Shown: positions 44,561 to 57,030, counted from the stretch's first letter. The stretch is 64,000 nt of DNA from Spongospora subterranea f. sp. subterranea (GCA_049724395.1 JAUGWO010000059.1:186001-250000); one strand, 5' to 3'. Notes: generated from the sequence alone by a model not told the origin. Translations and numbers: made by a program.

Positions 44561-46866
44561 GCGCAATGGCGTGTGGGCCCCAACTCCCCGTCTGCGAACG
44601 TAGCCGCTATCCGGGATATACTCGACACCGGAGAAGCCAAATTGTTGCTGAAACAGAACTAACAATTTGTAAAGACATCATCGGACATGCCCCTGGATGG
44701 AGAGCGTTGTGTAACTTGGGACTGTTTCATGAGCAATTTCGCGTATTTGATGATCCTGACCTTGTTGCAACAGCGGAGCATTGGTTAGATAAGCTATCGG
44801 CAGCACTTGACGAGCTGGTTCGTTTACGATTTTGCTCTTCAGACCTTTGCGGTATTGATAGATTTTGGCAACCTTGTTCCAGGATGTATCGAAAACTTCG
44901 GCAGCATAAACAGACGCAGGACTCGATCCCTGCGATAGCTTATCCAGCCGGTGCTCCGCTATTGCAACACGGTCAGGATCATTAAAGACGCGATATTGCT
45001 CATAAAACAGTCCCAAGTTGCACAACGCAGGATCATTGGATTCCATTCTGGAATTGTTGACAGACCCGATCGACTCAAAACCAAATCACACTGGTTGATG
45101 AAAGACAGATACTCAGACTTGTTTCCGTCATATTTTTCCGGGTTTGGTAAACGAGGAAGCAAGATCTGCAAAGGCGACGGCAGTGGCTGAGTTGTTTGCG
45201 GAGGAGAAAGCGGCTGTGGTGCAAAACTAATAGTAATGGCGAAGACAGCGGTGGCGGTAGCGGAACTGGCGAAGAAAGCAGTGGTGATGACAGCGGAAAC
45301 TCGTAATTGATTTGCTGTGTACTCGAATGGTGGAATGAAGGGCAGTCTTTTAACACTTTCTGTGCCCCGAAGACAAAATCACTGGATTCGTCGGCTTGCT
45401 CCTCCGGGTTGCCTCTAATTAGTGCATTATGCTGGGTTCTGATAGAACTCCCAGGTTTGGTGCAACGCGTTGCGATGTGGCCCATCTCTCCACATTTGAA
45501 GCATTTAAGAACCCGACATGTTCCCGACGTCAGTGCGCTGTTGTTTTTTGGTAAATTAAGGGCGATATTGCTTGCAGTGATACCATCAGAGGGACACACT
45601 GTTTTGGCGCCACCTCGGCAGTGTCATTGCTAGCCATCCTGTGATAACCATAACACTTTTTCCTGGTGGTTTTTTGTCTCATTACTTGCTGTCCGCTGAA
45701 TGCTGACAACTATCTATGAGCGTTTTTCACCTGGAACAAAGCAGACGTTCCAGTCGGCCAACACGAAGTCGGTAATATCGCTGTCCAAGAGCAATGCATT
45801 TATTTTCCAGAATCGGGTCCGTTCAAGTCTCGTTTCTTGGGCTTCTTCCCTCTACAGTCACCGATTCGATGTTTGTGGACCTTTCGGAAGGTATTTTAAC
45901 CACCATTAAAAGAGATCCTTTCCGCCCTCTAGGCATTTCTATAAGTGATAAACCAGGATATTTATCCTTGTCAAGAGCACAGGTAATGATCATCGTTTGA
46001 CCACTCCCTACCGTGCACTTGGCAATGGTCTCGCTGAACGTTTCGTGCAAACTTCTACTCGTGCCACCAGGAAATTGCTAAAAGGTGAAGCACATCTATC
46101 GGATCGTTACGTGCCAGGGGTTCAGCGTCAGCGCGCTGTAGTTTCTTGGTAGATTAAGGGCGATATTGCTTGCAGTGATATGTACCATCAGAGGGACTCA
46201 CTGTTTTGGCGCCACACTCGGCAGTGTCATGGCTATTGGCTACTGTAGTCATCCTGTGGTAACCGCACCACTTCTTCCTCGTGCCATAACTTGCTGTCCG
46301 CTGAACGCTGACGACAGGTTTGGTATCAGGTGTAGAATCACTCGACAACAGAGTTGTGCACGCCGAGATTTCGGCTTTTTCCGGTGTTGTAACTCGAATG
46401 ATCTTGATCGATTTTTGAACCGATGCTGGTAGTCTCATGATTAGATGTGCAACCTGTATCCCTGTTTGTCCTGAATCCAGCTGAGCGAATTCCATGGCTA
46501 CCACATACCAGTCGAGAAAAACTGCAACGGATTCGGTGGTACTCGTTGTATGGTGTTTAATCGTTGCTAGTAGTAGCTCATAATATCTTCATCCACGAAG
46601 TGTCGTAGAAATGCGTCTTTGGCTTGCGCCCGATCCATATTGTTGACGATGATATGGGACTTGACCCATTTAAACTCAGCAGAGTGGCAACACGCGGCCA
46701 GAGCGACCTGATAGTGACTGATCGGATATGAATCCGCTTCAAGCCTTGCCTCGAATTCGGCAATGAAATCCTCTGAGGCTGTTGGACGGCTCACAGATGG
46801 TTGAGTGAACTCGGCGTCCCATGCGGGCTGAGACTGCAGATTTTCACGAGCTCCTTTCAAAGACAT
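44561..46866 (-). mobile_element. Gypsy-type gag/protease fossil with internal duplications
   Basis: Minus-strand gag-like sequence (46866-46154), two zinc-knuckle regions (one CFKCGEMGHIATRC near 45480, one more diverged near 46270) and a protease-side segment (46050-45820). About 60 bases (TTAAGGGCGATATTGCTTGC onward) occur twice in direct orientation, at 45555 and 46152, showing an internal duplication or two joined copies. A gag segment is also present as an inverted pair at 44709-44797 and 44931-45026. It is broken, with multiple breaks. No LTRs were recognised. Confidence 0.7.
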
Positions 46867-46881
46867 AGTGGTATTCCATAA

Positions 46882-47383
46882 GCTTGCTGCTGATTTGGAC
46901 GATGCTTTTGTGCTCGAGAGCCCTTGAACAAGTCCTAGGAAGTATTTCTCGATGTTTTGATACCTTAGGAGGTCACGTGGGCGAGCCGGTTTCCGTCTTT
47001 GTGTATTTCTACACTGATGTAAGGCGTGTTAACAGTGGTAATGCGGTTGGTATGTGTCGTGCCTCCCCAATCCTTTGTGACCTTATGTATAGTCCGATTT
47101 TGTTCGCTAAAATTATCGTGACGACGAGAGAACAAAACCTTATGTATTTACAGAGAACGATGGACTATACATAAGGTCACAAATGACTGGGGAGGCACAA
47201 CACATACCAACCGCATTACCATTGTTAACACGCCTTACATCAGCGTCGAAAAACACCAAAGACGGAAACCGGCTCGCCCACGTGACAAAATATGATTTCC
47301 TAAGGTATCAAAGCATCGATAAATATTTCCTAGGACTTGTTCAAGGGCTCTCGAGAACAAAAGTATCGTCCAAATCAGCAGCA
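46882..47383. repeat. Large near-perfect palindrome
   Basis: Left arm 46882-47095 and right arm 47162-47383 are inverted copies with a few indels and substitutions. A 66-base loop lies between. Both arms begin at GCTTGCTGCTGATTTGGACG or its complement. It follows directly on the gag fossil start, so it may derive from that element's leader region, duplicated head to head. It would form a cruciform or hairpin. Confidence 0.85.
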
Positions 47384-48905
47384 AATGGGATATCACTATG
47401 TATTTGAAAAAAGAGCTCGTAAAATTCTGCAGTCTCAGCCTGATTTTCGACAACAGAAGCAATGGTTACAGGAGGTCGCTGAGTATCACGATGGATTTAT
47501 GCCGGGTGGATTTCTATCCTAAGTTTCATTGTGAATTAATTTCATAGAAATGTATTGGGCCGCGTGCAAGAGCTACACACGAAAAAACTGTACTTATTCT
47601 TGCAAGAAATTGAAATGCGTTGTTCCCCTGGCACTTCAGGCAGTGACCGTGTCCCAGATTCGTTGGTTTGCACGCAAAATGCTTCAGATACATGGACGCC
47701 TATCGCGTTAGTGGTCCCGATGGCAACAGACTGACCATGCGCCAGGGTAAAGTTTGCTGTCAAAGTTTATAAGCGTCACAGAAGCTTGCCAGTTCACATA
47801 ATAAAACGATCTTTGATTTGGGAAAACAACATGGGTGCAGTCGCACTTTTGTTTTTGCGCCGTAAACGCTGCGTACGCAATGTTTTTCAAAATGACTGTG
47901 GTGTCTGTTAAATGTCCTGAAACCGGAAGTTTTTTTTGTCCACGCGTGGGTGGAGTTTACTGGGGCACTTATTTTTGGGGTGGCCCGTCCACGCGTGGAC
48001 AAAACACTTCCGCCTATTGCCATTGCTCGCAAAAAACCTAGCATTATTCAGACCAATACCTGCCACGCGTGGCAAGCTGCCAAATTGCCACGCATGGAAA
48101 AACTCGCTCCATTACACAGAACGCTTCGTTTTAAAGAAACACCCATTGGTCTCACCACTAATATAGTTTGTCGATATAAACGCGCCATTTGTAATCACAA
48201 CGTGACCGATAAGTGGGACACTACAAAGTGATTGTGATGTAGTCGAAAATGTAATTCCAAAGATGTGTGTTGGCTTGCAACTGGTGCCAACACCATCAAT
48301 TCAAGTACCGATTCTCTCGTTTCTATCGTTTTTGACCGTCGTCATACTGTCCAATATACTGTAACTAAAAGACGCCCTCTTTTTTGTTTGACCTGGACCG
48401 GATCGAAAGTGCAGTTTTTTTTGTGGCATTGTCTTTTCTTGTGATGTTTGAGCTTCTAGGGATTGGCGTCCCGGACCCATAAATCAGCAGGTATTCTGGC
48501 ACAATCCGCAATTATGTTCAGTGATATTAATGGTGCTGTGATTGGCTGTCAATGAATCAGTGATTCGCGAAGTAGAACTCGATCCCATGACTACCCTCAA
48601 CCAAATGTGTTGGCTCCGGCGCCCCTAATGGAACTGCACTGATTGAGTCGCCAAATTTGATTGATATGTTGTTTGAATTGTGTCAGACTGATGTTGCATT
48701 GATCAATAGGTATTTCTTCATAGAATCTCAACCGGAGATGTGGAGGGCGCTAGGTAAAAACGCTTTTCAATAATTAATTTTGAAAATTCAGCCATTTGAA
48801 AAGTGCGGTGCTTTCGGCAACTTAACGATTTCTGACAACCTCCCGTAAAGTGCACAATCGGCAAAGGATATATGCGATATCATTTCGAATCGAACAAGCC
48901 TGGAA
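47384..48905. other. Non-coding stretch with short palindromic repeats
   Basis: No convincing gene. Copy 2 of the dispersed palindromic repeat lies at 47938-48010 (TACTGGGGCACTTATTTTTG, then GTCCACGCGTGGAC). It is followed by two variants at 48060-48105 (CCACGCGTGGCA and CCACGCATGG). The rest contains scattered short ORFs without recognisable domains. Confidence 0.5.
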
Positions 48906-50483
48906 CTAAGAAATAGAGACACAAAGTCGATACCGTAAACTTTTTGTTTTCGTGTTAATGTGTTTTCGTTTTGGATTCAAGAGCGCGACTAAAGATTTCC
49001 ATTTTGGTTGCACGGCTAGAGAAGGTCGATCTTGCATTGTCCTCAGTTTTTGGGTGTAATTGTCGAGTCCCTCAAATGATGTGTACTTGTTGTTGAAGTC
49101 GAACCAGTTGTTTCTTTCGGTGGCAGATTGAAGCTCAGAATACATGTCTGCAAAGAGCGAAAGACATATTTTCACATCAATGCGACAAAGTAGAGCATTA
49201 TTTTGATTCAACGTGAGGTCGTTGTTTTGCTGGAGTAATCTCAAATCGTCAGCTATCGATGTGCCATACTGCTTCAGCTCACTAGCTGCTAATTGACTGA
49301 TGATTTTTATCGCCCCAACTTCCTTTTTGTAATCCGATAAACCTCGCTTTGATTTTCGCAGCTTCGTTTGCTATTAGATCTGTGAACGAGCGATCTTGGA
49401 ATGACGAATTGAGGTCCCAGGGTGTGCCTTTATACTTCTTGGAACCATCAAGGAACAGGCGACATGAGAGATATGGATTGTCCGGCACAAGAAATCCATA
49501 AGTGAACAAAAGGTCAACATTACTACAAAAAAATTGAACAACCGTTCGAAATTGGCGATGATGATTTAAACCTGAAAGACCGCGATTGGCGTGTGGGAAA
49601 ACGAACCGGAAGTTCTGACATATCGGTATCGTATGATAGGGAGAGTATGCCTCGAGCAGAATCTAAATCTAGTGGTACTCCTTGAGGATAGTCACCGTCC
49701 TCATCAGACAACAGATAGAGAAACCGTCGCCGATCGTTACTCAATCTGTCAAGAGAAGCTCTAGCTGAAAGAGGCAAATCAAGTATCAAAACAATACGAA
49801 ATTGACGACAATATCAGAGTATCTTACATGAGACTTGTGCCCAAGTCAATCGAAAATCAGAAAACTGGATACCAGGCATTGCACATTGGATGGGACTGAA
49901 TATACGCAACAATTGGAACTTTTGATGCATGATAGTATCAATAAGCCAGGGGATTTGTAAAAAACTTCGATCCGACACAGACCAACACATGGGCAATGAA
50001 GGAACAGACAGAGACAGAGGCATGAAGAATTTAGCCCAGAGTGGGTCTTCAAGAGTAGCGATGATGAACACAGCTAGACGCGCTGTAATGCAATGACCAA
50101 ATCAGCCCCCAATTCTGTCCAGATGCTAATGGAACTGATAGCAAAATAAACATACCTGTGTCTCCTAATCGAGACTTACTAGACTTGAGCGTCAGATCCA
50201 CAGCAGCTTTAACTGTAGGATGATTGTCGTAAACACCAAAAGTGAGTCGCGGCAGTGCAGAGACATCTCCAGGGCGAAATAGGTTAATGGAAGACCAACT
50301 GCCTTGACCAGAACTCGACGTACTTCCATCACGATTGATTTTGTCGCTGAACGAAGCCCATTTCCCCTTCTGAGCATAACTGGGTCCAGGTGACGAGTAA
50401 CGCCCTTCAATTGCCTCAGATCGAGGTAGTTGATATAGAATCGCATATCCCAGTAAGATCCAGGCCAACAAATATTGCCACAA
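48906..50483 (-). CDS. SET-domain protein lysine methyltransferase (SETD3/SETD6/LSMT type)
   Basis: Minus-strand exons in order: a segment with TSSSGQGSWSSINLFRPGDV (50340-50270), the usual start of the SET fold; VFIIATLEDPLWAKFF...LPMCWSV (50070-49980), the helical insert with the typical xPxxW; FSDFRLTWAQVS; then a diverged SET core (49790-49560); NVDLLFTYGFLVPDNPYLS (49520-49460), the conserved pre-C-terminal Tyr block; and the Rubisco-LSMT-like substrate-binding domain, TSIADDLRLLQQNNDLTLNQ (about 49250-49200). The first exon is unresolved; the frame at 50483 has no ATG and begins with WQYLLAWILLGYAILY, possibly a membrane anchor or intron read-through. The NH motif of the SET core was not seen, so activity is unsure. 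The upstream stretch 50484-51136 shows no other gene. Confidence 0.6.
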
Positions 50484-50749
50484 TCATCTCGGAACCAACG
50501 ACGACAATAAAGAATTTCACAGAGGGGTGCGGAAGTCCGCCTAATGCCGCGAATGACGCAGAACGTCCTATTAGCGCAATACGTGCGGACTGTTAGCAAC
50601 TACCGTAGGGCGGTTCCTTACTGTAGAGCCTGTGGCCTTCAACGATGATCGGAAGTTGAATACTCCTAAACACAATGTGCGCAAAGCGGAAAATAGAGAA
50701 ATAATAATTCACCACCTTACTCCAATGGAGTTTCAGAGCGTGAGTGTCT

Positions 50750-50800
50750 TTGTGTCCACGCGTGCCCCAGTGGGCTAACTTAATTAAAGTACACTGTTTT
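50750..50800. repeat. Short dispersed repeat with palindromic core (copy 3)
   Basis: In reverse orientation it reads AAGTTAGCCCACTGGGGCAC, then GCGTGGACAC. It shares the CACTGGGGCAC core with 21012-21068 and 47950-48000. It is shorter and lacks the full hairpin. Confidence 0.5.
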
Positions 50801-51136
50801 GTTACACCCGGCTCGCAGTAGAGTAGTGGATTCTCACGGCGCGCCCTCCTTCACTTCAATTTAGAAGACCCGCGTTGGTGAATAATTCTTGATCCTCAAA
50901 ACGGGCTCCACCTGTTCACTGAATCCACTTATCAGCGGTGAACAGCCATCTTTTATCCCCTGATATAATTGTTCAACATGCACGCGAGTTCGCTCTTGCA
51001 AACGGGTTTGTGGTTGGATTAATAATTCGCATCATTTTCTAGGTAAAATATTTCAAAAAATTGATTCCATCTACCATTGTGGACTGTCTAGGTAAAATAT
51101 TTTGTCTTTGGGTTTTTTTTCGGCGAGTCCGAGAGC

Positions 51137-51535
51137 CTAAAAAAAAGATCTTTCAACTTTAGGCACTGGAATCACAAAATCGGTATTTTTTATCGTTTTG
51201 ACGAAGCATGAACCATCGATGAATATTTCATTCTCAAAAGAGGGGAAAAAGTGATCAGATCTCTGCACAAGCATAAGCGCCAACGAAAGCTTAACAGAAT
51301 ATTCAATCATTGCAGTTGTTTTGCTTTGATTCAAATCATAGTAGGAAGACAATTTGATTAGAAGGCGATCGTCAGATTTTTTAGGCCAAAAGGATCTGGC
51401 AGATTCATTTTGGTGTCCCAGTTTTTGTGCCAGTAACCATGGGAATATGGAAGTTTTGCTGACGAATGAGATCGCTGAAGCATTCCCAGAAATCACAGCT
51501 TTCGGATTAGTTGGCTCAACCATTGCAACTCTCAA
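51137..51535 (-). CDS. Hypothetical ORF, unrecognised
   Basis: 132 codons open on the minus strand. The first true ATG is a few codons in (MVEPTNPKAV). It contains WLLAQKLGHQ, IKLSSYYDLNQ and a hydrophobic stretch LALMLVQ. The even composition suggests past coding, but no domain is known to me. Just upstream, at 51042 and 51091, the sequence CTAGGTAAAATATTT is repeated directly. Confidence 0.25.
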   Translation of the reverse strand: MRVAMVEPTNPKAVISGNASAISFVSKTSIFPWLLAQKLGHQNESARSFWPKKSDDRLLIKLSSYYDLNQSKTTAMIEYSVKLSLALMLVQRSDHFFPSFENEIFIDGSCFVKTIKNTDFVIPVPKVERSFF

Positions 51536-51867
51536 CTTGATAAAGCCAGGAAAAAACGCAGATGGATATTGGGACCAACAGGGATCTTGTGGAGCAGACG
51601 AAGTTAGCGCTGATTGTCTTTCGGGTGCTTTATCCTAATTCCAAGCCAGCTTTCGCTTTCGATAACTCCCAAAATTATCGAGGCTGATGGGCTTGTTGCT
51701 TCAAGGTTAAATCTGTCCGATGGTGGAAAGAATGTAGCTCCTGTGAGGTAAGGATGGTATGTTTCCAATGGAGAACGGGTTACTCAAGACATTTAGTTTA
51801 CCGGTGAGTCGGGTCATGCAATCAACGGCCTTGTCCAAAAAGGAATTCGTCAAATTCTTACCGAAAG

Positions 51868-52260
51868 GTGCCCTTGGCCCACTTCTGGGATGAGCCTGAA
51901 CGATGCGCGTTAACTGCTGTCGAGCCAACCCGGTTTCTCGTCGCAAAAAGACTGGTAAAAGAGGCAGTGTCAAGCGGAGGAGGCATTATCATTTTTTACC
52001 CCAAGTTTCACCCGAAGTTCAACTGGATCGAAATGTTTTGGGGCGGAACGAAAAAGTACACTCGAAAGCACTGCACTTATTCGTTGAAAGTGACAACGAT
52101 TGCCACGATGAGAAGGTTTGCCAGAAAATCGTTCCGGTATATGGATGCTTATCGGGAGAAGAATGGGATATTTCTCAACCCGGCAAGTTGAATATGCTGT
52201 CACGAAATATCGCTCGCACAGGACTATTTCTCAATCAGAGTGGGTTTGAAATTGTCCAAG
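51868..52260 (+). mobile_element. DDE-superfamily transposase C-terminal fragment (DDE_3-like, fungal type)
   Basis: The conserved end of the catalytic domain is readable: IIIFYPKFHPKFNWIEMFWGG holds the final acidic residue region (NxIE). ARKSFRYMDAYREKNG follows, and in another frame VEYAVTKYRSHRTI. This family is common in fungi. The N-terminal half is missing and the frame shifts once near 52190. It is one of three pieces of the same family in this window (see 52435-53408 and 58057-59275). Confidence 0.75.
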
Positions 52261-52434
52261 GTGACGCAAGTGAGACGGTTTGCCAGATTGCGCCCGGAAT
52301 AATTCGATCTGGAATTTTCTTGTAAATGCGATTGCAGTCATTAAACCTGGGTTTGTGAAAAATGTGACCGAGTTTTTTTCAAAATCTGAACCATTCTGCG
52401 CATTTTATACACAATCTCACAATCGCTTGTAATT

Positions 52435-53408
52435 ATGCCACGACTGAACAAGCGCGCCGTTGCCGCTAAGGACGCGAGAGATGTGACGGCCATGAAGCGT
52501 GCTATCTCATCAACCATTTCGACGATTACAGCTGATGCGGGTGTCCCCGTTCAGCTGTCTGATAAGGACCTATCTGATCACAAAGACCAACCAGACAACG
52601 AATCGCCTTGGGAAGAAGACGTCGGCTCGTCTGAGTACTGGTCGGACAGCGAATCCGATCAAAATCAACCTGTGTCATCTGCGCCGGTGCATGCTTTTCC
52701 ATCGGGCGCATATAAACGTCGCCGACGATACGATGGAACTAACCAAAGAACAAGGTACAGGAAAATGAAAGCATCAGGAAAACTCTTCCAAAATAATTAC
52801 AGCATTTTGGACTCTTTACAACGGAATTCTGAATCAGCAATGGCCACACCCTCGAATGAGGACATAAGGCTGCCGTCTGCCGACGGCGACATGGCCACCC
52901 CTTGTTTGGAGATGAGTATTTTGACGAGATCCTGGGTGCTGGTGTTGTACCTTCATCAGGTACATCGGAATATGGTTGCATTATATTTACCGAGGAGGAC
53001 GAGAAACTTCTGAAGGACTCGATCAAGCAGAGGCAGAATTTGGCAACTCAAGGGTAGTTGAATTAGAGTTACACTCTATCTTTTACAATTCATCCTAATT
53101 GGGCGATGAAGGTGAATGCATTGTCATGGTCAGGGCAATCGAGCACTTTTTTACGACAGCACGTGGGAAAACAGATGAGCATCAGCAAGGCTTCATCGTT
53201 GACCACTGTTAACATCTTGAACACGAGTAGCTTATATCGGGCACGCAAGGTTCGGGAGAACGGTGGCCTGACAGGGCGATTGGCTGGTTTCGCAACGCGT
53301 AAGTATCGATCACATCGACGTCTCCCCGACTCGATTTCCGTCGATGAACTGCGTTTGGAGTTTGAGGAGAAGAACGAGCGTCGTGTTGCACGATTAGCGT
53401 CTACATAA
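52435..53408 (+). mobile_element. DDE-superfamily transposase N-terminal part, rearranged
   Basis: An open frame from MPRLNKRAVA (52435) runs to about 52800. It is acidic, then RKMKASGKLFQNN, typical of the leader of this transposon family. After a broken stretch, 53106-53408 reads MKVNALSWSGQSSTFLRQHV, YRARKVREN and, joined to it, a C-terminal KYRSHRRLPDSI. The N-terminal and last segments are therefore next to each other, with the catalytic core deleted. An internal deletion derivative is the simplest view. Confidence 0.6.
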
Positions 53409-54656
53409 AGTTCAAAACTGTTCTTGAACTCCGACAAATCCGCTTCCAATCACATTACGAAATGCCCACGCTCAACAATCGGCGACTTTATTGCAGTGCA
53501 AACTTCCCCATGTTATATCTTTGAAAGTAAAGCTGTTCAGAAGTCGGTTTTTGGCTCATTGGAACCGGCTCGTCGAGATCTTTCATTTGGTGTATTTTTT
53601 TTCTTTATGTACCCTTTTTTACCATAGTGCCAATTTTGAAAAACGGCTGTTTTTCACATCGCTACTCCATCATGGATTTTGTCCGTTGGCGAAAAAAAAC
53701 TTGTCGAATTGTTTCTATTTGATAAGGGCTAACGACCTCCAGCCTCGAATGTTGGGCAATCTGTATATCGAAATCCATGAAACCCGTGCCGCGCACCATA
53801 CATTATCCGAGAACGGACGAGTCTCGGCTGCAACCCCACACTGTATAGGAGTATTAATAGCACAGACAAGCCGACGGAATTGAAAGGATCAAAAAGTGCG
53901 AAATCACCAGTGGGGCCCCGTTTAAACGACTGGATCAAAAGAATTCGATTCAATCAAAGGACCCGTCATTCAATGACTGGTGGAAGCCGGCTCCTCAGCT
54001 CGTGCTTCCTTCGCGCGTTGCTGAAGTCGGATGCGCAGCGAGGCTTGCAGTACCGACATCAACTGAGAATATCGCTTACACAAGTTAACCAATTGGAGAA
54101 ACTCTGCCGGAACGTGGATATCTTGACAGCTTCCATGCCGTTGTCAACAACTCCATGAATTGGTTGATATTACAGTCGACTTTTTAAAAAATTTGTCATT
54201 TACACGGTTTTTTTGGACAAGCATTTGACCTTTTTGTGTGCCCCGATTGTAGGCAAGTGTTTTTGCGTCCTTTCGCAGCGAGTGCTGTGTTTGCCTTCTC
54301 ATCATCTTTGACAATGGCAACGGAATGGTCAATGTTATCCACCTTGATGTGGCAGAATCAACAATAGCGATGCTAATCAGAATACACAACAAGATTACCA
54401 GCTGTTCCCTCTTTGAGAGTGTAGAAGACGATCCTTGACAGCTTGCATTACTCCTCAAGATTCAGGGAGTGAAATCATGCTCGCCCGTTGTTAACTAGAT
54501 CGTTATACACAGAAAACCCACTCAAAGGAACGACATTTGTTCGAATAATGGCATAGAAATGACAGCCCCATTCCTTCGTTGAATATATGCGGCCCATTAA
54601 CTGCCAATAACGACCGTTTACCGTCATGACTTCATGACATCGGAGTTCGTCGTCGA
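53409..54656. other. No confident gene
   Basis: Several short ORFs. One on the minus strand (54144-54458) has a hydrophobic run, LVILLCILISIAIVDSAT, that resembles a signal peptide, but a following exon could not be shown. Confidence 0.3.
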
Positions 54657-55055
54657 ATGGATATCATTCTTGGGAGGTATGGCGGCGACAGTACTACCGA
54701 GTATGCATCGACTTGTTCTCATCGCAACAATGAGCTAATCGCTTCAGGGATTTTGATGACATTTCCGAAGCCGATGCCACTTCTGTTGTCGATGACTGTA
54801 GTTTTGAAGCTGTCGGGACGATTTTCGGGGTACGTTCTAATATCCTTTTTTGAACTGATTCCTTTTACTGAGTTGGAAACCTTGCCAGCTATCTTTGACC
54901 ATGATGTTTTCAAGCATCGTTTCCGATTAGTTGATACAATGCTCGCGGAAGTCGCCTCTTGTGCTCTGTCTAAAGGGGTTACGATGGGAAAAAATCCCAG
55001 GAATATGAATTTCGACTTCTTAGACAAGGTATTTGGCTACATGTCCATTTTCTAA
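54657..55055 (+). CDS. Hypothetical ORF open on both strands
   Basis: 132 codons on plus starting MDIILGRYGG; the opposite strand (55027-54719) is open for 102 codons. Neither product resembles a family known to me. The plus product has two hydrophobic segments (MPLLLSMTVVL, YVLISFFELIPF). It may be a relic. Confidence 0.2.
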   Translation: MDIILGRYGGDSTTEYASTCSHRNNELIASGILMTFPKPMPLLLSMTVVLKLSGRFSGYVLISFFELIPFTELETLPAIFDHDVFKHRFRLVDTMLAEVASCALSKGVTMGKNPRNMNFDFLDKVFGYMSIF

Positions 55056-56139
55056 AGGTATTTCATCATGTCGGTAGTCAGATAATCACTTAACCGTCAT
55101 GGCTTTTTAAGAGCCGTTGCAAACAGAAAAAAATCATACAGAGCAGTCGCTACATTTCGGTTTGTCAGGCCTTTGCTTCAGAACAACTAAGGCTGACTGC
55201 CTCCTCATTGACTCAATGCCGACATCGGTCCTGGAGCTAATGAGAATGGCGCAAGCAACTGCTTGAAATCTTGAGCAATGTGGAGCACAACGCGGACCCA
55301 GAAATTGGGTCGCCATGTTTGCGATGTTAATCGGCATTGGAACAATTTCCAGGTTTGAGCGAGATCATGTCGCCAGTCTTTGGTTCTGATTTCCGTACAG
55401 GCAGATTTTTGAAACAATCCTATCCCTGCAGCAATGGTACATTCAGCCGTATATTCCTGCAAGCACCGACTATGAAGCGTCCTCGTCGTTGGGCGACCTG
55501 GACGCTGAAATGGAAGCGCTAAATGCGGAGATGCATGTTCTTCTGGGATATGGTGATAACTTGTATTCACCTGAAGAAGTTTGTCTTGGAAAGCAAGTAC
55601 CTCGGAAATATGCCCGTTTTACAGGCAATTTCATAAATAAGCGGTGGATGACGAAATCGGTCAACAATGTTCATTAAATTGCCTAAGTTCAATATGCTCT
55701 GTCGGTTCGGGCACTATATCTGGGTTTTCTGTGATCATTATTCTCGTGAATTGCTTTGAAAAACCTACACGACTTCCAGCTCAAGTAAATGCAATCGCTC
55801 GTAAAACGGGTATATTGCCGGAGACTTTATTTTCCAAGAAATACTTGGTTTGGTGAATGCACGTTATAACAATATCCCACGAGGGAAGGCATCACCTCGT
55901 TCAGCGCCTTCATTTCATCAACGGAGCCGCCCATGAACGATGCGGAAGCTTCAGAGTCGGTGTCTGCCAGCAGAGTCTGGCTTAACATTTGCATAAGTCA
56001 CTGGAAAATTCGTTGCTTGCTGGTAGATACTCAGAAATGAGTCCTGAATGTGCCATCGAACACTCAGAAATCTGGGCACCGAAAAGGGAGGGCGCGCTCC
56101 CTTCTCCAGGTAAGAAGTCTTGCACTGACGTGATCCGGG
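55056..56139. other. Intergenic or decayed DNA
   Basis: Short ORFs only. A plus-strand frame at 55489-55677 (LDAEMEALNAEMHVLLGYG) has helical character. It precedes the Harbinger remnant and may be host or transposon debris. Confidence 0.3.
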
Positions 56140-57030
56140 CCTCGTGGGATGAAGAGAAGGATGAATTCGTAGTTTCACAGCTACAGATTCAAATTCGATT
56201 GGGGTAAGCGAGCGGATTCAGGCTTGGAGGTCAGTAACCACACCCTTCAACGAGCGGTTCGCCGTTGTTTACTTGCAGGCACAACTGAAGTCGCGGCTCG
56301 ATACAGTACGAAAAGGATGAGTTTTGTGAGTTGCGTTGACATATATTAATTGCTGCGATTCAATTTATAGTTGAGAAGAATTCAAAGAGTTTAAATATTT
56401 GAAAGACAATTCCGGGTTCGGCTGGGATGACATTTTAGGGCTGCCAACGGCTCCGGATGATGCGGTTATTGAGGAATGATTGAGCTCAATGCCCTACTCC
56501 ACGTTTCTGACAAAAAACCTTCGACTTCCTTTCAGACTAACAACAAATTCACCGGAAATTCCAAACGGCGCGTTTCCATTGTTCGAGCAATTTTCCTGCC
56601 TGTTGGACGGCGCCCAGACGACTGGAAATTTGTGCCTTGGGACCGCCAATAACTGGCGGCGGACGCTCGTTTATGTGGGAAGAAAGAGATGAGGGTGTAT
56701 CCTTGTCGCCGCGGGGAGAGAAAACCGATGCAGCTGACGAAGAAAATTGTTCAGGCGCATCTGGTACGGCCCGGAGAAAAGTCGTCTGACGTCACAACGA
56801 TCGGCAGGATTCGTTGTCGAAGTTGGTCGAATTGAAGATTGCCAAAACGAAAGACTCTAATCATGGTCCATTGACGCACGATGATCGTGTTGATATTTTG
56901 ATGGAGAACTACGATTACGATTACATGGACGGCGATGACTTGGCAACTCTAGCTGATGCCCATGGGAATGGTTGCAATGCGACAAGGTTCGAAACTCTTT
57001 GGCGTTTTAGAAAAACGATTTCCGATTTTG
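56140..57030 (+). mobile_element. Harbinger Myb/SANT-like partner gene remnant
   Basis: The plus strand shows ASWDEEKDEFVVSQLQIQ near 56140, NERFAVVYLQAQLKSR (56250), then after a short intron LKDNSGFGWDDILGLPTA (56400) and FPLFEQFSCLLDG (56575), matching the layout of the protein at 21298-22370. The frame changes more than once. No transposase partner is adjacent, so it is a fragment. Confidence 0.7.

Noticed and set aside
44566-44985. Plus-strand ORF of 139 codons near CAND1
   Set aside because: It lies in an inverted repeat inside the gag fossil; its product is the mirror of the minus-strand gag piece.
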